A stretch of DNA of 64,000 nt from Oceanospirillum sp048270425 (GTDB taxonomy: Bacteria > Pseudomonadota > Gammaproteobacteria > Pseudomonadales > Halomonadaceae), in NCBI GenBank assembly GCA_048270425.1, contig JBLWSY010000002.1, positions 62,001-126,000 on the forward strand, given 5' to 3'. The stretch's first letter is position 1; every line of letters starts with the position of its first letter. Shown here in pieces: positions 45,822-54,431 of the stretch. The position numbers and the translations under genes were made by a program. The notes under the pieces were generated by a model. That model did not search any database. It was not told the origin of the DNA and was given only the letters and a program-made list of their open reading frames with translations.

Positions 45822-46691
45822 ATGAACGCATATTGGTCCGGATTTGATCTGCACAGCCATTCTACCTGCTCTGACGGGCGTTTATCGCCCACTGAGCTGG
45901 TACAGTTGGCTGCCAGCGAAGGTGTACACACTCTGTCGCTGACGGATCATGATACGGTCCAGGGTATTCCTGAAGCCCGTCAGGCGGCTGAGGCTGCGGG
46001 TATTGGCCTGATCGCAGGTGTTGAGATCTCAACCACCTGGAGCGGCTGCAATGTGCATATTGTTGGCCTGAATCTGGATATCGATAATCCGGTTTTGGTA
46101 GATGGCCTGAAAGAGCAGCAGGCGGCGCGTCAGAAACGGGCAGAGATTATTGCCGAAAAACTCAGTTCTTTAGGTGTGGAAAACTTTCTGCAAAAGGCTG
46201 AAGCGGTGGCGAAAGGTGCGGAGCTGGGCCGTCCTCACTTTGCTCAGGTACTGGTGGATGAAGGTGTGGTTGAGACTATGCCGGAAGCCTTTAAGAAGTA
46301 TCTGGGAGCGGGAAAGAAAGGCGATGTGAAAAGCCTCTGGCCGACGGTGGAAAAAGCTGTAGAGTGGATTAAAGCCGCTGGTGGTGTTGCTGTCGTGGCT
46401 CATCCTTTGCACTACAAAATGACCAATATGAAACGCCGCGCGCTGCTGAAAGCCTTTAAAGACGCAGGTGGTGAAGCGATGGAGGTGGTCTCCGGCTCTC
46501 AGCAGTCCCGGGATCAGACCCACTATATGGCGCAGCTGGCAAAAGAGTATGATCTGGCGGCCAGTGTTGGTAGTGACTTCCATTTTCTGAACCAGTGGCA
46601 GAAGCCGGGTAAAACCAATCATCTGCCGGAAACGGTTAATCCTGTCTGGATGTTATGGCAGGATGAGCCTGTTCAGCCCTGCAAGGCATAG
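45822..46691 (+). CDS. rnm: RNase AM (YciV/TrpH), PHP-domain 5'-3' exonuclease
   Basis: 289 residues with PHP metal-binding motifs: FDLHSHSTCSDG, LTDHDTV, VVAHPLHY and GSDFH. E. coli RNase AM matures the 5' ends of rRNAs and recycles short RNAs and pAp. It pairs with yciO 48 bp downstream, the same order as in E. coli. Confidence 0.92.
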   Translation: MNAYWSGFDLHSHSTCSDGRLSPTELVQLAASEGVHTLSLTDHDTVQGIPEARQAAEAAGIGLIAGVEISTTWSGCNVHIVGLNLDIDNPVLVDGLKEQQAARQKRAEIIAEKLSSLGVENFLQKAEAVAKGAELGRPHFAQVLVDEGVVETMPEAFKKYLGAGKKGDVKSLWPTVEKAVEWIKAAGGVAVVAHPLHYKMTNMKRRALLKAFKDAGGEAMEVVSGSQQSRDQTHYMAQLAKEYDLAASVGSDFHFLNQWQKPGKTNHLPETVNPVWMLWQDEPVQPCKA

Positions 46692-46739
46692 CAAGACATA
46701 AGAGTTCAGAACAAAGAAACGATTGATGAGGATGTGACC

Positions 46740-47360
46740 ATGAGCCAATTTTTTCAGATTCATCCGGATAATCCTCAGGAACGTCTGATTCGTCAGGCGG
46801 TTGAGATTCTCCGTAAAGGGGGCGTGATCGCTTACCCTACCGACTCCGGCTATGCCCTGGGTTGTCACCTTGGGGACAAAAAGGCAGTAGAACGCATCAA
46901 GCGTATCCGCCAGCTGGATCAGAAGCACAACTTTACGCTGGTGTGCGGTGATCTGTCGGATATCTCCACTTATGCCAAGGTGGATAACAGTCTGTATCGT
47001 CTGTTAAAAGCGCATACACCGGGGCCTTATACTTTTATTCTTAATGCCACCACGGAAGTGCCGCGCCTGCTGTTGCACCCGAAACGTCGCTCCATCGGAG
47101 TACGTATTCCGGAGCATGCCATAACGCTGGCGCTACTGGAGCAGTTTGGCGAACCAATTATGAGCACCACTCTGATTCTGCCGGGTGATGAGCATCCGCA
47201 GACTGATCCCTATGAGATTCGTGATGTGCTGGAGCACGCGCTGGATCTGATTATCGATGGCGGAGCTTGCTCTATGGATGTGACCTCTGTGATTGATGTG
47301 CGTGAGCTGCCGCCAACGGTAATTCGTGAAGGTAAAGGCGACACCAGTGTTTTTGAATAA
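46740..47360 (+). CDS. yciO: YciO, YrdC/Sua5-fold protein
   Basis: 206 residues. It has the YrdC-like RNA/nucleotide-binding fold with GGVIAYPTDSGYALGCHL and KRIRQLDQKHNFTL. It belongs to the YciO branch and not to TsaC, so its role in threonylcarbamoyl-adenosine synthesis is doubtful. The ATG at 46740 was chosen because GAGG at 46728-46731 is well spaced; a GTG at 46734 would add two residues. Confidence 0.88.
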   Translation: MSQFFQIHPDNPQERLIRQAVEILRKGGVIAYPTDSGYALGCHLGDKKAVERIKRIRQLDQKHNFTLVCGDLSDISTYAKVDNSLYRLLKAHTPGPYTFILNATTEVPRLLLHPKRRSIGVRIPEHAITLALLEQFGEPIMSTTLILPGDEHPQTDPYEIRDVLEHALDLIIDGGACSMDVTSVIDVRELPPTVIREGKGDTSVFE

Positions 47361-47462
47361 CCTGTAAAGCAGATCAGCTGCCTGGGTGCTGTACTGAGAA
47401 AATCCTGCAGGATGAATAAGTTAGGTTGCCCTTTCAGAAGTCTGCCCCGGAAAGCGTAAAAG

Positions 47463-47499
47463 CCCCGTGCCATCTGATCTCAGAGAACGGGGTTTTTTT
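47463..47499 (+). terminator. Rho-independent terminator after rnm-yciO
   Basis: CCCCGT (47463-47468) pairs with ACGGGG (47487-47492), followed by seven T. The loop is 18 bases and may fold further. It lies about 100 bp after yciO. Confidence 0.7.
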
Positions 47500-47542
47500 C
47501 TTTTCAGCGAGCCGTTCCCGATCTGGTGACGACGGTTTTGTG

Positions 47543-47551
47543 TGTTAGAAT
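47543..47551 (+). promoter_or_regulatory. Candidate extended -10 promoter for scpA-scpB-rluB
   Basis: TGTTAGAAT at 47543-47551 fits the extended -10 pattern TGnTAnAAT. No good -35 is visible, as often for this class. It lies about 240 bp before the scpA GTG, and no mapping data support it. Confidence 0.3.
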
Positions 47552-47789
47552 GCGGCACATATTGACTGAATGATTCACCTCTTCAGACCGCTTTTCAGCT
47601 CTTATTTAATAAACAACGTCGGCTGAGCAAGTGGCAAATCACCGGGAGACAGACGGCCGAGATGGTTGACTGCAACAGACACTTTTTCTCTTTATCTCTG
47701 CATGATGATCAGCTGAAGCCGCTGAGGTTTTCTGCCGTCTGTTATCAGGGAAAGAGGGATCTGAATGTTAAACAGGGAGTGTTGAACCT

Positions 47790-48686
47790 GTGTCTATAGC
47801 CGTTGAGCCTTCATCGATTCCCGTTGAGCCGGAACAGCTCGACTTCTGGGCCCGTATTGGTGATGAAACCGTTACCGAGCCACCGCAGGATCTCTATATT
47901 CCACCGGAAGCCCTGAGGGTTTTTCTGGAAGCCTTTGAAGGCCCGCTGGATCTTCTGCTGTATCTGATCCGTCGACAGAATCTGGATATTCTCAGCGTTA
48001 ATGTTGCTGAGATCACCCGTCAGTACATGGAATATGTCGACCTGATGCGCGAGCTGCAGATTGAGCTGGCGGGGGAATACCTGGTGATGGCGGCGCTGCT
48101 GGCGGAGATTAAATCCCGCAGTCTGCTGCCCCGTCAGAATGTGGAAGGTGAAGAGGAAGAAGATGACCCGACCACGACACTGCTACGTCGTCTGCAGGAA
48201 TATGAACAGCTGAAAGAAGCCTCGGAGAAGCTGGATGAGTTGCCCCGGGTGGAGCGTGATGTCACGCCGGTTCAGCTGGCTCCGCCTGAGTTTGAGGTTT
48301 ATCGGGCACCGCCTGAGGTAGATCTTCAGGAGATTCTGATGGCGATGGCGCAGGTGGTTCAGCGTGCTGAATTGCAGACCCATCACCATATCGAACTGGA
48401 ACCCTTGTCCACCCGTGAGCGCATGAGTCAGATTCTGGAATCTCTGACCGAAGACAGATTCTATCCGTTTGAGAGCCTCTTCACGCTGGAAGAGGGACGC
48501 ATGGGCGTGGTGGTGACGTTTCTGGCGATTATGGAGCTGATCAAAGCCCGCTCCATTGAACTGGTTCAGAATGAGCCCTTCAGCCCGATCCATGTTCGCT
48601 CCCGTATTCTGACTGAGGCGGGTACAGAGGATGACGGCGCGGCCTTTGAAGATGCTGCTCCTGAAGAGGTAACGGATGAAAACTGA
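47790..48686 (+). CDS. scpA: ScpA, kleisin subunit of Smc complex
   Basis: 298 residues starting at GTG 47790 (AGGGAG at 47773-47778 upstream). The kleisin N-terminal domain FEGPLDLLLYLIRRQNLDIL and the C-terminal winged helix (VVVTFLAIMELIKARSIEL) bracket an acidic linker. It bridges the heads of the Smc dimer encoded at 19.5 kb. Its 3' end overlaps scpB by 11 bases. Confidence 0.95.
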   Translation: MSIAVEPSSIPVEPEQLDFWARIGDETVTEPPQDLYIPPEALRVFLEAFEGPLDLLLYLIRRQNLDILSVNVAEITRQYMEYVDLMRELQIELAGEYLVMAALLAEIKSRSLLPRQNVEGEEEEDDPTTTLLRRLQEYEQLKEASEKLDELPRVERDVTPVQLAPPEFEVYRAPPEVDLQEILMAMAQVVQRAELQTHHHIELEPLSTRERMSQILESLTEDRFYPFESLFTLEEGRMGVVVTFLAIMELIKARSIELVQNEPFSPIHVRSRILTEAGTEDDGAAFEDAAPEEVTDEN

Positions 48687-49602
48687 ACAGCTGAAACCCG
48701 TTATTGAAGCGGTATTAATGGTATCGGATCAGCCTTTGGCGCTGGATCAGATCGCCGAGTTGTTTGATGAATATGAGCGCCCTGCCAAAGGGGTGCTGAA
48801 AGATGTGCTGCGCCAACTGGGTGAGGATTATCAGGGGCGTGGCATCGAGCTGATTGAAGTCGCCAGTGGCTGGCGGATTCAGGCGCGTAAAGAACACGCT
48901 AACCGTATCGCCCGTCTCTGGACTGAGCGGCCGCAAAAGTATTCCCGCGCCCTGCTGGAAACTTTAGCGCTGATCGCTTATCGCCAGCCGGTAACCCGTG
49001 GTGATATTGAAGAGATCCGAGGTGTCAGTGTCAGTAGTTCTATTATGAAAACACTGGTTGAACGGGAGTGGGTTCGCGTCGTGGGTTATCGCGATGTGCC
49101 GGGACGACCGGCGATGTACGCCACTACCCGACATTTTCTGGATTATTTTAATCTGAAAACGCTGGAAGAGTTGCCTACCCTGAATGAGATTCGGGAGCTG
49201 GGTGACCGCATGCAGGAAGAACAGCAGCAGGCGATTGCTGATGAAGAAGCCCGCATGCTGGCGGCTCAGGAAGAGAAGCGTCGTCAGATGATGGAAGAAG
49301 CCCGGGCAGAGATGGAAGCTCAGGGGCTGACCTCACAGGATGATGATGACGATGAAGATGGCGAAGTAGCTGATGTGGATCTGGATAACCTGCCGGAGAT
49401 TCTAACTTTTTCGGAACTGAGTCAACGTTTTGATGAGCGCATGAGTCAGAAAGCCGAGCAGGAACGTCAGGCCGAGTCGTCTGATGGTACCGCATCGGAA
49501 ACAACATATTCAGAGGGTGAGGGTACTGAAACCACATCCCATGATGAAAAAAGACAGGTTGTATCGGCGGATGATCTGCCACCGATACCTGATAGTGAAT
49601 AA
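48676..49602 (+). CDS. scpB: ScpB, Smc-ScpA accessory protein
   Basis: 308 residues. Two winged-helix domains fill about residues 1-160 (LIEVASGWRIQARKEHA; YRQPVTRGDIEEIRGVSV). A Glu/Gln/Asp-rich C-terminal tail of more than 100 residues is longer than in Firmicute ScpB (about 190-200 in total) and probably disordered. It overlaps scpA and precedes rluB by 12 bp. Confidence 0.94.
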   Translation: MKTEQLKPVIEAVLMVSDQPLALDQIAELFDEYERPAKGVLKDVLRQLGEDYQGRGIELIEVASGWRIQARKEHANRIARLWTERPQKYSRALLETLALIAYRQPVTRGDIEEIRGVSVSSSIMKTLVEREWVRVVGYRDVPGRPAMYATTRHFLDYFNLKTLEELPTLNEIRELGDRMQEEQQQAIADEEARMLAAQEEKRRQMMEEARAEMEAQGLTSQDDDDDEDGEVADVDLDNLPEILTFSELSQRFDERMSQKAEQERQAESSDGTASETTYSEGEGTETTSHDEKRQVVSADDLPPIPDSE

Positions 49603-49614
49603 AAGGTTAATTCT

Positions 49615-50475
49615 GTGAAAGATATCAACGAAGTAAAAACTGAGAAACTGCAAAAGGTTCTGGCCCGTACCGGTATGGGTTCCCGTCGTGAGATGGAGCG
49701 CCTGATTGAAACCGGTGAGGTAGCGATTAACGGCCAGACCGCCAAGCTGGGTGACCGTGTTTCTATTAATGATCGCGTGACCGTTCATGGTCGTCTGGTG
49801 AAGCTGGTTTCTGAGGAAGAAGTACCGCGCCGCGTGATCATGTACAGCAAACCGGAAGGTGAGCTTTGTACCCGTCACGATCCGCAGGGGCGTCGTACCG
49901 TATTTGATCGTCTGCCAAAACTGAAAGGTGAGCGCTGGATATCCATTGGTCGTCTGGATATCAATACCAGTGGTCTGCTGCTGTTCACTACTGATGGTGA
50001 GCTGGCCAACCGTCTGATGCACCCGTCTCAGCAGATTGAGCGTGAATACGCGGTTCGTGTTATGGGGGATGTTAAGCCGGAGCACGTAAAAGCGATGGTA
50101 GAAGGTGTGATGCTGGAAGACGGCATGGCGAACTTCACCGACGTACAGGAGTTTGGTGGTGAAGGTATCAACACCTGGTTCCATGTCGTGATCATGGAAG
50201 GCCGTAACCGAGAGGTTCGCCGTCTGTGGGAATCTCAGGGACTGACGGTAAGCCGTCTGAAACGTGTACGTTACGGCAGCATCTTCCTGGATAAGCGTGC
50301 CCGTGCCGGTGAGTGGATCGAGCTGACTCAGCAGGAGATCGACCAGCTGTCAGAGATGGCTGGACTGGAAAAACGCCGGGTACGTGACAGCATTGATAAC
50401 CGTGATCGTATTGAGCGTCAGCGCAAAAAGACACGTGCAATTCGTAACGTGAATAAGAACCATCGTTCGAAATAA
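49615..50475 (+). CDS. rluB: RluB, 23S rRNA pseudouridine synthase (position 2605)
   Basis: 286 residues from GTG 49615. The N-terminal S4 domain (LQKVLARTGMGSRREMERLI) is followed by the RsuA/RluB catalytic domain with D115 in GRLDINTSGLLLF. A basic tail (about 30 residues, RIERQRKKTRAIRNVNKNHR) ends the protein. Association with scpB is common. Specificity for U2605 is assumed from the RluB type and gene neighbourhood. Confidence 0.92.
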   Translation: MKDINEVKTEKLQKVLARTGMGSRREMERLIETGEVAINGQTAKLGDRVSINDRVTVHGRLVKLVSEEEVPRRVIMYSKPEGELCTRHDPQGRRTVFDRLPKLKGERWISIGRLDINTSGLLLFTTDGELANRLMHPSQQIEREYAVRVMGDVKPEHVKAMVEGVMLEDGMANFTDVQEFGGEGINTWFHVVIMEGRNREVRRLWESQGLTVSRLKRVRYGSIFLDKRARAGEWIELTQQEIDQLSEMAGLEKRRVRDSIDNRDRIERQRKKTRAIRNVNKNHRSK

Positions 50476-50514
50476 GAGTTTGATAAAAAAAGGAAATCAG
50501 ATTCAAAAAAGGGG

Positions 50515-50542
50515 TTGCGCATCCTGAAAAGCTGCGTATAAT
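50515..50542 (+). promoter_or_regulatory. Promoter of the tRNA-Lys cluster
   Basis: -35 TTGCGC (50515-50520) and perfect -10 TATAAT (50537-50542) with a 16-bp spacer. The GC-rich discriminator GCGCCCC between -10 and start is typical of stringently controlled stable RNA promoters. It lies 16 bp before the first tRNA gene. Confidence 0.8.
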
Positions 50543-50558
50543 GCGCCCCAAGTTGAAT

Positions 50559-50634
50559 GGGTCGTTAGCTCAGTCGGTAGAGCAGTTGGCTTTTAACCAA
50601 TTGGTCATAGGTTCGAATCCTATACGACCCACCA
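50559..50634 (+). tRNA. tRNA-Lys (anticodon UUU), copy 1
   Basis: 76 bases with acceptor GGGTCGT/ACGACCC, D arm GCTC/GAGC, anticodon loop CTTTTAA (anticodon TTT at 34-36), T loop TTCGAAT and encoded CCA. Complete and canonical. Confidence 0.98.
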
Positions 50635-50691
50635 ATTCAACTTTCCTAACTTACTGATTTCGAACGTTAGTTTATATTTTCAGTAAGTCGT

Positions 50692-50767
50692 GGGTCGTTA
50701 GCTCAGTCGGTAGAGCAGTTGGCTTTTAACCAATTGGTCATAGGTTCGAATCCTATACGACCCACCA
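50692..50767 (+). tRNA. tRNA-Lys (anticodon UUU), copy 2
   Basis: Identical in sequence to copy 1, CCA encoded. The 57-bp spacer before it differs from the next spacer. No separate promoter is seen, so it should be cut from a common transcript. Confidence 0.98.
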
Positions 50768-50835
50768 TTTTTCTACTTTTTGGCTTAGAATTTTCAGGCT
50801 TTCGGCTTAAACTTTCGTTTAAAAGTCATAAGTAA

Positions 50836-50911
50836 GGGTCGTTAGCTCAGTCGGTAGAGCAGTTGGCTTTTAACCAATTGGTCATAGGTTCGAATCCTAT
50901 ACGACCCACCA
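50836..50911 (+). tRNA. tRNA-Lys (anticodon UUU), copy 3
   Basis: Identical to copies 1 and 2, CCA encoded. It follows a 68-bp spacer and is closed by a terminator 7 bp downstream. Confidence 0.98.
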
Positions 50912-50917
50912 GAATTC

Positions 50918-50950
50918 AAAAAATCCCGCATTTGATGCGGGATTTTTTTT
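50918..50950 (+). terminator. Rho-independent terminator of the tRNA-Lys cluster
   Basis: AAAAAATCCCGCAT (50918-50931), loop TTG, ATGCGGGATTTTTT (50935-50948), then two further T. Strong stem and long T-run. Confidence 0.92.
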
Positions 50951-50976
50951 GCCCGGAATTTTTTCTGCACATTAAT

Positions 50977-50985
50977 TTATCCACA
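50977..50985 (+). promoter_or_regulatory. Perfect DnaA-box consensus upstream of nadA
   Basis: TTATCCACA in the spacer between the tRNA cluster and nadA, about 190 bp before the nadA ATG. It is the second intergenic perfect match in the window. Confidence 0.45.
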
Positions 50986-51172
50986 GGCGCTTTTCACAGC
51001 AAAAGTGAATGCGGCAGTGGAAAGCTTCATCTGTCGTCAGGATTTTGTGCTAAAATTTCCAACCATCCTTTTTTGTTTGATTGTTGCTGCTCTTCCAAAG
51101 GCTTTCACTGGTAATAAACCGAGATAGAACGCCTTTAGCAGCTGAGATCTATAGACGAGTTGAATCCAGCCC

Positions 51173-52210
51173 ATGACTATGCAAGCAGACCAGGCACTGG
51201 TTCGGGAACACCTGTCCAATTTGGGGGCACCGGAAGAACTGAGTGCCGAGAAGAAAGCAGAGCTTACTGCACGTATCAAACAGCTACTGAAAGAGCAGGA
51301 TGCAGTTCTTGTGGCACACTACTACTGCAGCCATGAGATTCAGGCTTTGGCAGAAGAGACGGGTGGTTGCGTAGCGGATTCTCTGGAAATGGCTCGTTTT
51401 GGTGCCAACCATGATGCGAAAACACTGGTGGTTGCCGGTGTAAAGTTTATGGGTGAAACCTCTAAGATTCTGAGTCCTGAAAAACGCGTTCTGATGCCAA
51501 CTCTGGAAGCGACCTGTTCGCTGGATCTGGGTTGCCCTGTGGATGAATTCAGTGCTTTCTGTGATCAGCACCCTGACCGTACTGTAGTGGTTTATGCAAA
51601 CACGTCGGCTGCGGTTAAGGCCCGTGCCGATTGGGTGGTGACTTCCAGTATTGCACTGCAGGTAGTTGAGCACCTGAAAGATAAAGGCGAGAAAATTATC
51701 TGGGCTCCGGATAAGCACCTGGGTGGTTATGTGCAGCAGAAAACCGGCGCAGATATGATCCTGTGGGACAGCGCCTGTATTGTGCATGAAGAGTTTAAGG
51801 CCAAGGGTGTTTTGGATCTTAAGAAGGTTTATCCGGATGCGGCTGTTCTGGTCCACCCGGAATCACCGGCAGCTGTTGTTGATATTGCTGATGTAGTGGG
51901 CTCCACCTCTCAGCTGATCAACGCGGCTAAAGAGCTGGATAACGATACTTTTATCGTGGCGACCGACCGTGGCATCTTCTACAAAATGCAGCAGCTATGT
52001 CCGGAGAAAACCTTCCTTGAAGCGCCGACAGCCGGCAATGGGGCGACCTGCCGTAGTTGTGCCCACTGCCCCTGGATGGCAATGAATGAACTGGAATCTC
52101 TGGTTCATGTGCTGGAAACCGGTGATCAGGAAGTGTTTGTAGATGCGGAGTTGGGTGAAAAAGCGATGCGACCACTGACCCGTATGCTGCAGTTTACTGC
52201 TGCCAAATAA
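51173..52210 (+). CDS. nadA: NadA, quinolinate synthase
   Basis: 345 residues. Condenses iminoaspartate with dihydroxyacetone phosphate to quinolinate for NAD synthesis. The three [4Fe-4S] ligands of the family are C115 (ATCSLD), C202 (DSACIVHE) and C299 (AHCPWM). Typical HYYC, NTSAAVKA and HPESP motifs are present. It has its own terminator. Confidence 0.96.
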   Translation: MTMQADQALVREHLSNLGAPEELSAEKKAELTARIKQLLKEQDAVLVAHYYCSHEIQALAEETGGCVADSLEMARFGANHDAKTLVVAGVKFMGETSKILSPEKRVLMPTLEATCSLDLGCPVDEFSAFCDQHPDRTVVVYANTSAAVKARADWVVTSSIALQVVEHLKDKGEKIIWAPDKHLGGYVQQKTGADMILWDSACIVHEEFKAKGVLDLKKVYPDAAVLVHPESPAAVVDIADVVGSTSQLINAAKELDNDTFIVATDRGIFYKMQQLCPEKTFLEAPTAGNGATCRSCAHCPWMAMNELESLVHVLETGDQEVFVDAELGEKAMRPLTRMLQFTAAK

Positions 52211-52229
52211 TTAACAGCCTTTCTTTATT

Positions 52230-52264
52230 AAGCCCGATATTCGATGCGAATATCGGGCTTTTTT
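52230..52264 (+). terminator. Rho-independent terminator of nadA
   Basis: 14-bp stem AAGCCCGATATTCG (52230-52243), loop ATG, CGAATATCGGGCTT (52247-52260), then T4. Confidence 0.92.
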
Positions 52265-52291
52265 GTCTCTGTAGTCGAGGGTGGTCAGTAT

Positions 52292-52365
52292 ACCCGGATT
52301 GTATTGGTGGGCTGGGCCTGTATTGGCGAACTGAGCTTGTATTGGTAACGGAAGCTGTGTCGGTA
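52292..52365. repeat. Imperfect short tandem repeats between nadA and bepA
   Basis: About four degenerate copies of an 18-19 bp unit with core G/C-TGTATTGG or CTGTGTCGG, for example at 52299-52306, 52318-52325 and 52338-52345, where TGTATTGG is exact. It fills most of the gap between the nadA terminator and the bepA stop codon. Confidence 0.55.
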
Positions 52366-52380
52366 ACACGCTGATCGGTA

Positions 52381-53907
52381 TTACTTGTTAAAGTCCAGCT
52401 CCTTAAACAGCGTTTCCAGATCTTTGATGCGCTGGTCGATACGGGCAAACTCAATCGGATCGTTGCTGGCATATTCCCGTGCCAGTTTCAGCTCTTTAAC
52501 TCCGTGAGGGATATCCCCTGTTAACTGATGAAACTCGGCATTTGCTTTGTACACCGTAAGCAGATCCTTGGCATCGGTCGCGGCTTTAGCCAGTTGCTGC
52601 CAGACCCAGGGATCTTCCGGACGTTCTTTGCTCAACGCTTTAAAGGCTTCAACCGCTTCTGCTGTTTTTCCGGCATTAAGGTAGGTCTGGGCGGTAAAGG
52701 CTTTCACCGCCATTTTATCCGGTGTTTCTTTCAGCTGGGCATCAAGTAGTGCAAACGCCTGATCACTTTGACCTATCGCCGCCAACACTTTAGCGGTCAG
52801 TAGGCGGAAATAAAGATGATCCGGTTGCAGTGCGAGCTCTTCGGCCAGTTGACGGGCATTTTCCGGTTTACCCTGATCCAGTGCATCAAGAATATCAGCA
52901 TAGAGCTTAACCGGTTCTTTCATGCTGTCCGGCACGCTTTTCAGCAGGGCGGTCAGGGCTACCGGTCTCTCTTTGGGTTGAGTCTGATGCAGCATCGCCC
53001 GTACCCGAATCAGCTGAAACTCGAGGTTGCTGTAGAAGGTTTCCGGGTCGATATCCCGTTCCCGCTCTTTGGCAAAGGCGATACGGCTTTGGGTTAGGGG
53101 GTGAGTCAGCAGAAATTCGGGGGCATTGCCGCCATTGGTCCGGGCTTCTGCCTGCAGCAGTTCAAACATTCGTGCCATGCCACTGCTGTCAAAACCTGCA
53201 TCTTTCAGTACCCGAAACCCGACGGCATCCGCCTCCTGTTCATGTAGCCGGCTGAACTGCAGCTGATTTTGAATAGCGGCTGCCTGAGAGCTGGCAATGG
53301 CAGCGACACCTGCTTGGGTATGCCCGTTAGCACTGAGAACAAGACCGGTGAGCATGGCCGTTAACAATGGAACGGTTTGACCTTCGGCGTTATCTTTGCG
53401 GCGGGCATAATGGCGTTGGCTCAGGTGTGCGAGCTCGTGGGCAAGTACTGAGGCGACCATATCCTCATCTTTTGCTTTTAACAGTAACGCACTGTGAACC
53501 CCCATAACTCCGCCAGGAACCGCAAAGGCGTTAATGGTTTTGGCGTTAATAGCTACAATATTCAGGCGACGTTCGTACAGATCCGCTTCTACTGCGAGTT
53601 TTTCCACCAAATTTTCAAGGTAACTTTGCAGTATCGGATCATAAATGATGGGACTGCTGGCGCGATACTGGCGTAACCAGGCCCGCCCAAGCGTAAACTC
53701 CCGGTTAGTCGTAACACGGTCAGGCTGATCGCTGCCAATACTGGGTAAATCATTCGGGCCGGTTTCCGCCATAAGCTGGGGGCTGAACAGTGCCGGTGCG
53801 GCCAGTATCAGTCCTATGCTGAGTCCCGTCGAGTGAACGCATTTTTTACAATGCTGTCCGAAGATTTTAAGACTGGATCGGGCTATCTGGGGCAATTGAA
53901 ACGGCAC
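52381..53907 (-). CDS. bepA: BepA-like M48 metalloprotease with TPR domain
   Basis: 508 residues. The signal peptide ends near LMAETGP. The M48 domain has H157-E-L-A-H161 and the third zinc ligand in HEQEADAVGF, followed by TPR repeats to the C-terminus. BepA acts in the periplasm as protease and chaperone for outer membrane protein and LptD assembly. Length and layout match E. coli BepA (487). AGGG six bases before the ATG supports this start. Confidence 0.9.
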   Translation of the reverse strand: MPFQLPQIARSSLKIFGQHCKKCVHSTGLSIGLILAAPALFSPQLMAETGPNDLPSIGSDQPDRVTTNREFTLGRAWLRQYRASSPIIYDPILQSYLENLVEKLAVEADLYERRLNIVAINAKTINAFAVPGGVMGVHSALLLKAKDEDMVASVLAHELAHLSQRHYARRKDNAEGQTVPLLTAMLTGLVLSANGHTQAGVAAIASSQAAAIQNQLQFSRLHEQEADAVGFRVLKDAGFDSSGMARMFELLQAEARTNGGNAPEFLLTHPLTQSRIAFAKERERDIDPETFYSNLEFQLIRVRAMLHQTQPKERPVALTALLKSVPDSMKEPVKLYADILDALDQGKPENARQLAEELALQPDHLYFRLLTAKVLAAIGQSDQAFALLDAQLKETPDKMAVKAFTAQTYLNAGKTAEAVEAFKALSKERPEDPWVWQQLAKAATDAKDLLTVYKANAEFHQLTGDIPHGVKELKLAREYASNDPIEFARIDQRIKDLETLFKELDFNK

Positions 53908-54186
53908 ATTAGATCCCTGTTGTTAGTCGGCAAATAAATAAGTCGGCAGATAAATGAGCCTGCACAATCACCATTCGAATAAGCTTCTTTCGGTCATCGG
54001 GTGTGATGGAACACTCTGCTGTGACAACAGATTAACGCATCAGTTTCTGATGCAAAAGTTAAGGACTGTTAAGGCTGATGGTAAACAGGGATTATCTTGC
54101 ACTTTAAGCTGTGATCCCCTTTAATCAGTCGTTGCTTTTGATAAGCATGATTCTAATAAAAACAGACAGTTAATCCGAGGGTACAA

Positions 54187-54423
54187 ATGGCGCAAGCGAT
54201 CGATCATGAGCTGGATACCAGAGGCCTGCACTGCCCGATGCCTCTGCTGAAGGCGAAGTTAGCACTTAATTCGATGCAAACCGGAGAGGTGATACAGGTT
54301 GTGGCCACTGATGCGGGGTCGTGGGATGACTTTGAGGCGTTTATCCGCCAAAGCCCGCATGATCTGATCAGCCGCGAACAGAGCGGTGACGAATTTATCT
54401 ACTGTATCCGGAAAGGGGAATAG
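54187..54423 (+). CDS. TusA-family sulfur carrier
   Basis: 78 residues with the TusA signature TRGLHCPMPLLKAKLAL and active C16. TusA passes persulfide sulfur for 2-thiouridine at tRNA position 34 and for other uses. In gammaproteobacteria a TusA/YeeD-like gene beside perM and divergent from bepA is common; this copy may serve the tRNA or another pathway. It lies 8 bp before the perM-like gene. Confidence 0.88.
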   Translation: MAQAIDHELDTRGLHCPMPLLKAKLALNSMQTGEVIQVVATDAGSWDDFEAFIRQSPHDLISREQSGDEFIYCIRKGE

Positions 54424-54431
54424 GTAACATC

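Larger units (their letters stand above)
47361..47789. other. 429-bp intergenic region between yciO and scpA
   Basis: Contains the yciO terminator and probable promoter sequences for scpA-scpB-rluB (extended -10 at 47543). A second candidate is TTGACT at 47666 with TTTATC 19 bp later. No coding frame is supported. The long leader, 200 bases or more, could form structure, but I recognise no riboswitch. Confidence 0.6.

Noticed and set aside
46740..47360. tsaC/Sua5, the essential tRNA threonylcarbamoyl-adenosine enzyme
   Set aside because: Neighbourhood with rnm and the sequence type match YciO, not TsaC.
50559..50911. Three near-perfect repeats with unique spacers, looking like a small CRISPR array
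   Set aside because: The 76-base units fold as complete tRNA-Lys genes with encoded CCA, promoter and terminator. Repeat and spacer sizes do not fit CRISPR.
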